From Sulfidibacterium sp964598065 (GTDB lineage Bacteria; Bacteroidota; Bacteroidia; Bacteroidales; F082), in NCBI GenBank assembly GCA_964598065.1, contig CAZRAW010000016.1, positions 1 to 29,741 on the forward strand: a DNA stretch of 29,741 nucleotides, written 5' to 3'. Position numbers and translations under genes: made by a program. Below, one piece after another: positions 23,824-29,741 of the stretch. Numbering within the stretch: position 1 is the first letter of the stretch; every line of letters starts with the position of its first letter. The notes under the pieces are model-generated. The model was not told where the DNA came from. It made no database searches and saw only the letters and a list, made by a program, of their open reading frames with translations.

Positions 23824-24852
23824 ATGAAGCAATACGATATCATCATAGTGGGAGCCGGTCCTGCCGGGTTGCGATGTGCGGAGATACTCGGCAAATCAGA
23901 GAAAAAGGTTCTTCTGCTGGAGAAAAAACCGGAAACAGGGCCGAAAGTCTGTGCCGGAAGTATCACCCGAAAGTCGCTGGAAATCATGGAGATTCCCCAT
24001 AACCTTTTTGAATTTGAAATCAACAAAGCAAAAATTGTTGGTCCCAAATCGGAATTTACAACCCGCTACGAGAAGGACTCTTTTGCTTTTATGATCAACC
24101 GGAAGACTTTCGGACAATGGCAACAGAAAAAATTAAAAGGAACAAAGGTGGAAGTCATGACCTCCGCACTGGTTACAAATATCGAAAAAGGCCACATTGA
24201 AATAAACAGAAAAACAAAATTCGGTTATCAATATCTCGTAGGTGCTGATGGGGCATATTCCAAAGTAAGACGCTTCCTGAACCTTCCTGTGAAAAAACGT
24301 CTGATCACTTTTCAGTACCTGATTCCGGCGAAAGAAAGCCAGCAGTTTGAGATTTACATGGACAGTCGCTATTTCCGGTCGGGTTACGGTTGGATTTTCC
24401 CACACGACGGCTATCTATCCGTAGGTTGTCTGGCAGACCCGAATCATTTTTCCCCACAAATACTGAAAGCCAATTTCCACCGCTGGTTAAAAGAGAAAGG
24501 ATTCGACATTTCCCATGCCAGCTACCAAAGTTATCCCATCACTTACGACTACCGCGGCTATCGTTTTGGAAATATCTTTCTTGCCGGCGAAGCAGCCGGT
24601 TTTGTCTCTGGCCTCACCGGAGAGGGTATTTACGCCGCTCTGGTTTCCGGCGAAGAAATAGCCCGTATGATTTTAGACCCGTCTCATACGGAAGAAAACA
24701 TTCGGGTTGTTTTGCATTACAAAAAAGTACAGGACAACTTCCTGTGGCTGCTCCACGTGGCAGGCCCGTTACGCCAGATCATTTTCAACACCATCCTTTA
24801 TCTGATGAACAACAAACGTTTTAACCGCAAGGTTACTAATGGATTTTCCTGA
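23824..24852 (+). CDS. Geranylgeranyl-reductase-family FAD-dependent oxidoreductase
   Basis: 342 residues from the ATG at 23824 (a GTG at 23818 is possible). FAD site: 'VGAGPAG' (9-15) with a following acidic strand end 'LLLEKK', then 'KVCAGSITRKS' like the C-x-G loop of this family, 'GADGAYSKVRR' in the middle, 'GYGWIFPHDGYLSVGC' (the YxWxFP signature) and the second FAD motif 'LAGEAAGFVSGLTGEGIYAAL'. Relatives reduce isoprenoid double bonds or oxidise/reduce lipid-like substrates; the exact substrate here cannot be set. It follows rsmE by 19 bases. The lipid acyltransferase gene comes next but has its own promoter, so a shared lipid role is only a suggestion. Confidence 0.82.
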   Translation: MKQYDIIIVGAGPAGLRCAEILGKSEKKVLLLEKKPETGPKVCAGSITRKSLEIMEIPHNLFEFEINKAKIVGPKSEFTTRYEKDSFAFMINRKTFGQWQQKKLKGTKVEVMTSALVTNIEKGHIEINRKTKFGYQYLVGADGAYSKVRRFLNLPVKKRLITFQYLIPAKESQQFEIYMDSRYFRSGYGWIFPHDGYLSVGCLADPNHFSPQILKANFHRWLKEKGFDISHASYQSYPITYDYRGYRFGNIFLAGEAAGFVSGLTGEGIYAALVSGEEIARMILDPSHTEENIRVVLHYKKVQDNFLWLLHVAGPLRQIIFNTILYLMNNKRFNRKVTNGFS

Positions 24853-24857
24853 TAACA

Positions 24858-24887
24858 TTGTAAACCGCACTTAGTTTTGTATCTTTG
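24858..24887 (+). promoter_or_regulatory. Predicted promoter of the acyltransferase gene
   Basis: TTG (24858-24860), a 19-base spacer and TATCTTTG (24880-24887): complete agreement with the Bacteroidota -33/-7 pattern. The box ends 23 bases before the ATG at 24911. The same -7 octamer is used at 28802-28795. Confidence 0.7.
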
Positions 24888-24910
24888 CCTGCAATTAAAA
24901 TCAGAAAGAG

Positions 24911-26071
24911 ATGGTGGCGATGGATTTTGAGAACATCAGACCCTATAATGAAGAAGAAGCACAGCAGGCTATTCAGCGCATTGTAAAACAAGACGAATTT
25001 TACAGCATCCTTTCCTTTGTTTTCGGCCATGAAAAAGCAAAAGAGATGGCTGCTCAAGCTGCCCGTTCACAATCAATTATCGAGTTTCAGCACGATTTTA
25101 TGAGACCGCTCGTTTGGGAAATTGTAAAAAACACTACTGAAAACCTGAGCGTTTCCGGTTTCAAAGTGCTGCAACCGGGAACTCCCCACGTTTTTATCGG
25201 CAATCATCGTGATATTACACTGGACTCTTCTATTCTGGCAACACTGCTGCAAGATTATAATATATGGTTGTCCATCACATGGGGTGACAACCTGATGGTT
25301 TCTCCATTTGTTACCGACCTCGGTAAAATCAACCGGACAATTACCGTCTTTAGAGGTGGTTCGCCACGCGAGATGCTCCTTAACTCAAAAAGACTTTCGA
25401 CTTATATCCGCAAAATTATCACAGAAGAAAAACTGTCGGTATGGATTGCCCAACGAAAAGGACGTTCCAAAAACGGCGATGACAGAACAGATCCGGGAGT
25501 ACTGAAAATGCTTAGCCTGTCGGGAAAAGGCAGTTTTCTTGATAAATTAAAAAGTTTGAATATTCGGCCGGTATGCGTTTCCTACGAATGGGAACCATGT
25601 GATATTCAAAAAGTTAAGGAGCTTTATATCTCCTCAAAAGAAAGTTATATAAAAAGTGGGGATGAAGATTTAAACAGTATCTTAGAGGGAATTACGGGAC
25701 AAAAAGGCAGGGTACATTACTCCATCGGGAAACCTGTGAATGAGAAGCTCGAAAGTTTTAAGACAGCTATTCCCAACAACGAACATCTTTTGCGGCTGTC
25801 TGAGCTTATTGATGCGGAGATATTTGAAAACTACCGCCTATGGCCTAATAACTTTCTGGCCTGGGACAGATTAAACCAAAGCAACAAATTTGCATCACGC
25901 TATTCTGTCGATACGGAACGAGCTTTTGAAAAGCGAATAACGGAATTACTGGAAAAAGCAAAGACTCTCAGAGGTAACGATGATGAGTTCATAAAGCTAT
26001 TTCTTTCACTTTACGCAAGGCCTTTGCAGAATAAGCTAACACATGGATTGTCGTTGGATTCTCCAGTGTAA
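24911..26071 (+). CDS. PlsC-like glycerophosphate/lysophospholipid acyltransferase
   Basis: 386 residues (ATG at 24911; another at 24920). The catalytic block is 'IGNHRDITLDSS' (96-107): H99 and D105 are five residues apart rather than the four of the canonical HX4D motif. 'NRTITVFRGGSPREML' (141-156) takes the place of block II, 'WIAQRKGRSKNGDDRTDPGV' (178-197) is the EGxR-like block III, and 'RPVCVSYEWEPCD' block IV. These fit a Bacteroidota family annotated as 1-acylglycerol-3-phosphate acyltransferase, which moves an acyl chain onto a lysolipid at the inner membrane. No membrane helix is obvious. The gene ends 34 bases before the scaffold gap, so what follows it is unknown. Confidence 0.82.
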   Translation: MVAMDFENIRPYNEEEAQQAIQRIVKQDEFYSILSFVFGHEKAKEMAAQAARSQSIIEFQHDFMRPLVWEIVKNTTENLSVSGFKVLQPGTPHVFIGNHRDITLDSSILATLLQDYNIWLSITWGDNLMVSPFVTDLGKINRTITVFRGGSPREMLLNSKRLSTYIRKIITEEKLSVWIAQRKGRSKNGDDRTDPGVLKMLSLSGKGSFLDKLKSLNIRPVCVSYEWEPCDIQKVKELYISSKESYIKSGDEDLNSILEGITGQKGRVHYSIGKPVNEKLESFKTAIPNNEHLLRLSELIDAEIFENYRLWPNNFLAWDRLNQSNKFASRYSVDTERAFEKRITELLEKAKTLRGNDDEFIKLFLSLYARPLQNKLTHGLSLDSPV

Positions 26072-26105
26072 GCATTTGCATAAAGTTATTTTGAGAAAGA
26101 CGCCC

Positions 26106-26205
26106 NNNNNNNNNNNNNNNNNNNNNNNNNNNNNNNNNNNNNNNNNNNNNNNNNNNNNNNNNNNNNNNNNNNNNNNNNNNNNNNNNNNNNNNNNNNNNNN
26201 NNNNN
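26106..26205. other. Assembly gap (100 N)
   Basis: Exactly 100 N, the usual placeholder for a scaffold join of unknown length. The facing genes converge on it, with 34 bases left on one side and 33 on the other. Any order or distance across it is provisional. Confidence 0.97.
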
Positions 26206-26238
26206 TTCGCTCTTTCGCCCCATCGCACTCTTTCTGAT

Positions 26239-27123
26239 TTATTTCTTTTTCGCCCGAATCATAGCTTCCAGCATATCCCACATGGATTGAGGAATATGTT
26301 CCAGCATATTAAATTCGCCGGCGCCCTGGAGCCATTCGCCACCATCGATGGTAATCACCTCGCCGTTGACATAAGCCGAAAAGTCAGACATAAGGTAGGC
26401 AGCAAGATTAGCCAGCTCCTGATGCTCACCAACACGCTTTAATGGTACTTTTTTTCGAATATCAAATTTCTCTTTTAAATCGCCAGGCAACAGCCGGTCC
26501 CAAGCCCCTTTGGTGGGGAACGGTCCGGGAGCAATGGCGTTCATACGGATGCCGTACTTTGCCCATTCCACCGCCAGCGAACGAGTCATAGCCAAAACAC
26601 CGGCCTTGGCGGCTGCAGAAGGAACCACATATGCGCTTCCCGTAAATGCGTAAGTGGTAACGATATTCAGCACGGTGGCTTTTTGCTGTTGAGTCTCAAT
26701 CCAATGTTTCCCCAACACCAACGTACAATTCTTACTTCCTTTCAGGACAATGTCTATCACTGTATCAAAAGCATTGGCCGACAGCCGTTCGGTAGGACTA
26801 ATAAAATTACCCGCCGCATTGTTTAGCAGGCCATCCACCTTACCAAAAACCTCAAGTGCTGCGGTAAGCATGGCTTCTACTTCGCCGTAGTTACGAACAT
26901 CGCACTTCACCGGCAGCACTCGCCCGCCGGTCTCAGCCTCCAACACCTGTGCGGCATTTTTTAGTTTTTCGAGATTTCGTGATGCGATGACCACTTTAGC
27001 CCCCAATTGCAAAAAGTAGCGGGACATGGCTTTTCCCAAACCCGAGCCACCGCCGGTTACAACGATTACCTGATCCTTCAACACTTCCGATGTAAACATC
27101 GGGGTATTATATGCGTTCTCCAT
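26239..27123 (-). CDS. 2,4-dienoyl-CoA reductase-like short-chain dehydrogenase
   Basis: 294 residues. Rossmann motif 'TGGGSGLGKAM' (23-33), 'NNAAGNFISPTERLS' (101-115). The active site is 'YAFTGSAYVVPSAAAKAGV': the usual YxxxK is SxxxK (S169, K173), with Y158 fifteen residues before the lysine. This is the arrangement of mitochondrial 2,4-dienoyl-CoA reductase, whose 'GPxxTKGAxxRL' and 'GGEWLxxxGEFN' stretches are also matched (200-211, 261-271). It would reduce 2,4-dienoyl-CoA with NADPH during breakdown of unsaturated fatty acids. The ATG at 27123 overlaps the acyl-CoA ligase end by 17 bases; an in-frame ATG at 27099 would avoid the overlap. The pair is one operon. Confidence 0.87.
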   Translation of the reverse strand: MENAYNTPMFTSEVLKDQVIVVTGGGSGLGKAMSRYFLQLGAKVVIASRNLEKLKNAAQVLEAETGGRVLPVKCDVRNYGEVEAMLTAALEVFGKVDGLLNNAAGNFISPTERLSANAFDTVIDIVLKGSKNCTLVLGKHWIETQQQKATVLNIVTTYAFTGSAYVVPSAAAKAGVLAMTRSLAVEWAKYGIRMNAIAPGPFPTKGAWDRLLPGDLKEKFDIRKKVPLKRVGEHQELANLAAYLMSDFSAYVNGEVITIDGGEWLQGAGEFNMLEHIPQSMWDMLEAMIRAKKK

Positions 27124-28777
27124 TTTCTTCTGTTTTTTCGTTGTATAAAAACCGTTTTATCTTTTTGGTTGCCGTTTTGATGAACTCTTCGTTCTGTGGA
27201 ACAATCCGCTGGATTTTGGAAAAACGGCTCACCCGGCTGTTGATATATTCTTTTAAATCAACGCTCAACTCATTGTAAAAATTCTCCACATATCCCGAAA
27301 CCCCTTCTTTTATTTCGTTGTATTTTCTCTCAATTTCATCTTTGTCGAAATGAACCAGCGCCACCAGCTTTCCTTTCTGCTCAACTACCAGCGATTCAAC
27401 AACATGTTTAAAATTATTGATAACCGATTCAATTTCTTCGGGATAAATATTTTCCCCCCCCGGACCGATAATCACATTTTTAGAGCGGCCACGGATATAA
27501 AGATAACCATCTCTATCAAAAATTCCGAGATCGCCGGTACGGAACCATCCCTCTTCCGTCAACACCTGAGCCGTAAGTTCCGGCTCTTTGTAATAGCCCT
27601 TCATCACATTAGGCCCGCGTGCCCATACTTCTCCCTCACCGGTGGTTTCATCCGGATTGTGAATCTTCACTTCCACACCTTTAAGTATTTTTCCGGCAGC
27701 TTGCAACCGTGCTTCTTTCGGGCTGAAAGCCGCCAGCAACGGAGCAGTTTCCGTCAGGCCGTAACCAACGGCATAAGGAAATTTTGCTTCGAGCAAAAAT
27801 TTCTCTACCTGTTCGTTAATCCTGGCACCGCCAATACCGAAAAAAATGAGTTCTCCGCCAAAAGTTTTGAGTAGTTTCTTTCCGGCCATCCGGTTAAGCT
27901 TTTTCCTGAAAAACGGTTTTCCATAAAGTTTTTTAATCAACTTTTTATCCAGGAAGGCAGGTAAAACTTTAGCACGGTATATTTTTTCAATAATCAGCGG
28001 AACCGTCAGCATAAAGGTGGGCTTTACTTCCTGAAAAGCAGGAATCAACACCGAAGGCGAAGGTGCTTTTTTCAAATAATAAATACAGGCGCCATAAGTC
28101 AAAGGCAAAATAAAGCCGATAGTATTTTCATAGACATGAGGCAAGGGCAATACCGACAAAAAGCGGTCCTTATCGGTAATTTCCCGGATAGTACTTCCCT
28201 GATACACATTAAACGCAATGTTTTTGTGTGTCAGCATCACGCCTTTCGATTTTCCCGTGGTTCCCGAAGTATAAATGATAGCCGCGAGGTCATCCTCAGC
28301 CACCGGATATTCTTTCTCTGTAATCACATTTTCATCAAAAACGACTTCCGAATCTCCTGCCAACAGGATAAAATCTTCAATAGCAATTTTGTATTTTAAC
28401 GAGTGGATATTGGAGGAAGCAATCTTTGATGCCAGCCCCTGCGAAACAAAAATAGCCATGGCCCGTGAATGGCGGAGGACATTTTTGATCTCCTCGCCCG
28501 AAAAGTCGGGCAGCAAAGGTACCACTACCGCTCCCATTGATACAATAGCAAAATAGGTTATACCCCAGTGTGGCATGTTAGCACTCAAAAGCGCCACCCG
28601 ATCGCCAGGTTGTACTCCCAGTTTTTCAAGCAGCGCAGATACGGCCTTTGTTTTGGAAAAGAAATCGGCATAAGTTATCGGCTCCTCTCCTACAAAGGCA
28701 ACTGCCGGACGATTTACATGTTGCCTCACGGTCGTTTCCAGCAAAGCAGGTAATGTTAATACGGGAAATTCTGACAT
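27107..28777 (-). CDS. Long-chain fatty acid-CoA ligase (AMP-binding)
   Basis: 556 residues from the ATG at 28777, chosen because a full promoter lies just upstream and the longer in-frame start would sit inside it. Adenylate-forming motifs: A3 'YTSGTTGKSKG' (169-179), 'PLPHVYENT' (211-219), A5 'YGLTETAP' (339-346), A7 'RTGDLG' (413-418), A8 'GRSKNVIIGPGGENIYPEEIE' region (430-450) and A10 'TATKKIKR' with catalytic K539, where the usual TGK glycine is lysine. It activates a fatty acid with ATP and CoA, probably at the inner membrane. It is translationally coupled to the dienoyl-CoA reductase-like gene, which suggests use of unsaturated fatty acids. Chain length is not determined. Confidence 0.92.
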   Translation of the reverse strand: MSEFPVLTLPALLETTVRQHVNRPAVAFVGEEPITYADFFSKTKAVSALLEKLGVQPGDRVALLSANMPHWGITYFAIVSMGAVVVPLLPDFSGEEIKNVLRHSRAMAIFVSQGLASKIASSNIHSLKYKIAIEDFILLAGDSEVVFDENVITEKEYPVAEDDLAAIIYTSGTTGKSKGVMLTHKNIAFNVYQGSTIREITDKDRFLSVLPLPHVYENTIGFILPLTYGACIYYLKKAPSPSVLIPAFQEVKPTFMLTVPLIIEKIYRAKVLPAFLDKKLIKKLYGKPFFRKKLNRMAGKKLLKTFGGELIFFGIGGARINEQVEKFLLEAKFPYAVGYGLTETAPLLAAFSPKEARLQAAGKILKGVEVKIHNPDETTGEGEVWARGPNVMKGYYKEPELTAQVLTEEGWFRTGDLGIFDRDGYLYIRGRSKNVIIGPGGENIYPEEIESVINNFKHVVESLVVEQKGKLVALVHFDKDEIERKYNEIKEGVSGYVENFYNELSVDLKEYINSRVSRFSKIQRIVPQNEEFIKTATKKIKRFLYNEKTEENGERI

Positions 28778-28794
28778 AATGCTTATTTTATCTC

Positions 28795-28825
28795 CAAAGA
28801 TAAGACTTCTGTTTAATAATAACAA
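28795..28825 (-). promoter_or_regulatory. Predicted promoter of the acyl-CoA ligase operon
   Basis: TTG (complement of 28823-28825), a 20-base spacer and TATCTTTG (28802-28795). The box ends only 17 bases before the ATG, so the leader would be about ten nucleotides. Confidence 0.7.
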
Positions 28826-28863
28826 CTTTATATTGATAAACACAAAGTCTGAAACACAAAATA

Positions 28864-29676
28864 TTACAGCTCCTGAATAAGCGATTCAAACAGGAGTACC
28901 AAATCCTTTTCGGCAATCATCGCATTACGGATGATATCATCAATATTTACCCGAAGCAAATTATCAGGATCGCCTTTATCGGTAATCACCGAAACAGCAG
29001 CTACTTTCATCCCCATATGGTTGGCCACAAGAACCTCCGGAACAGTGGACATACCCACTGCATCGGCGCCCATAAGTTTTATAAAACGATATTCGGCGCG
29101 GGTCTCTAAGCTTGGTCCCATCCAGGCTACATAAACACCTTTGTTGATTTTGATACCTTTTTCCACTGCAATCTTTTCCATGAGGGAAATCAGTTTCGGG
29201 TCGTACGGCCGGCTCATATCCGGGAAACGCGGCCCCAACTCATCCAAATTTTTACCGACAAGCGGACTACCCGGCAACATGTTGATGTGGTCGTCAATAA
29301 TCATCAAGGAAGCTTTGGGTAGATTCAGATTTATGGCGCCGGCAGCATTGGAAACCAATAGATAATTGATTCCGAGCATTTTCATCACACGAACCGGAAA
29401 AGTAACCTCCTGCAACGTATAGCCTTCATAAAAATGGAAACGGCCATTCATAACAAGCACTTTTTTTCCGCCCAGTTCGCCATAAAGCAGCTTTCCCGAA
29501 TGAAACTCAACCGTTGACAACGGAAAATGCGGAATATCCCTATAATCAAGGGTTATCTCCACATTCACATCGTCTGCCAGTCTTCCCAACCCGGTTCCCA
29601 AAATAATACCAATTTCCGGCTTTTCGATTCCTTTGCTTTTGAGAAAGCTTACTGCCGCTTTTAATTTTTCCATCAT
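28864..29676 (-). CDS. Purine nucleoside phosphorylase (trimeric class)
   Basis: 270 residues from the ATG at 29676 (a second ATG follows at 29673). Trimeric PNP landmarks: phosphate loop 'LGTGLGRL' (26-33), 'FHSGKL' (58-63), 'GRFHFYEGY' with H81 (78-86), 'VSNAAGAIN' (108-116), 'MGPSLETRAEYR' with E191 (186-197), 'GADAVGMSTVPEV' (203-215) and 'SVITDKG' with D233 (229-235). It splits purine ribonucleosides with phosphate to base and ribose 1-phosphate, for salvage, in the cytoplasm. D233 stands where human PNP has N243, which in that enzyme sets preference for 6-oxopurines. It is upstream of the acyl-CoA ligase gene, which has its own promoter. Confidence 0.94.
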   Translation of the reverse strand: MMEKLKAAVSFLKSKGIEKPEIGIILGTGLGRLADDVNVEITLDYRDIPHFPLSTVEFHSGKLLYGELGGKKVLVMNGRFHFYEGYTLQEVTFPVRVMKMLGINYLLVSNAAGAINLNLPKASLMIIDDHINMLPGSPLVGKNLDELGPRFPDMSRPYDPKLISLMEKIAVEKGIKINKGVYVAWMGPSLETRAEYRFIKLMGADAVGMSTVPEVLVANHMGMKVAAVSVITDKGDPDNLLRVNIDDIIRNAMIAEKDLVLLFESLIQEL

Positions 29677-29695
29677 AGTATTCAATTTCAGTTGA

Positions 29696-29703
29696 CAAAA
29701 TTA
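29696..29703 (-). promoter_or_regulatory. -7 promoter box (TAATTTTG) for the PNP gene
   Basis: Full TAnnTTTG match 19 bases before the ATG at 29676. No clear -33 element within the bases left before the window edge. Confidence 0.5.
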
Positions 29704-29741
29704 AGAATTTCCCGGATTGGGAAATGGGGAAATGTTATTTA

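Overview
This window looks like a piece of a draft or metagenome-assembled Bacteroidota chromosome, probably class Bacteroidia. The evidence is a fused SecDF, a YfhO / DUF4834 / group-1 glycosyltransferase module, a DUF2807 head-GIN protein, an RsmE-type methyltransferase, and repeated TAnnTTTG -7 promoter boxes (the Bacteroidota sigma-factor consensus) close to start codons. Shine-Dalgarno sequences are nearly absent. Exactly 100 N at 26106-26205 mark a scaffold join. I see no rRNA, tRNA, CRISPR array, intact insertion sequence or prophage.

Layout. 1-7000 is an envelope/surface-glycan neighbourhood: the 3' part of a Wzx/MATE-like flippase, a small four-helix membrane protein with an atypically strong Shine-Dalgarno, a divergent GpsA-like dehydrogenase, then on the minus strand DUF4834 - YfhO - glycosyltransferase with overlapping or touching ends. 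7200-12450 (all minus) holds a c-type cytochrome, a Cache/HAMP histidine kinase with its NarL-type response regulator, a TorF-like outer-membrane barrel and an ammonium transporter. 12950-14870 (plus) holds murB and a beta-solenoid DUF2807 protein. 15120-16350 (minus) is a guanine deaminase - sirtuin pair. 16747-21420 (minus) holds secDF and an ABC-2 permease. 21606-26071 (plus) holds pepT, rsmE, a geranylgeranyl-reductase-like flavoprotein and a lysophospholipid-type acyltransferase. 26239-29676 (minus) holds purine nucleoside phosphorylase, then a long-chain acyl-CoA ligase overlapping a 2,4-dienoyl-CoA reductase-like SDR.

How they fit. Flippase, YfhO and glycosyltransferase point to assembly of a surface polymer. 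Cytochrome c, two-component system, TorF and Amt suggest a sensing and nitrogen-uptake block, with the kinase pair as candidate regulator. GuaD and PNP serve purine salvage. The acyltransferase, acyl-CoA ligase and dienoyl-CoA reductase serve lipid turnover. Most of the window is housekeeping.

I did not find a clear undescribed system. The best leads are: the short-leader promoter architecture shared by about ten genes; the one gene that departs from it (147-aa membrane protein with a perfect Shine-Dalgarno); a small hairpin element present twice in opposite orientation in two intergenic regions; a structured GC-richer island upstream of murB; and predicted specificity shifts in PNP and an unusual motif spacing in the acyltransferase.
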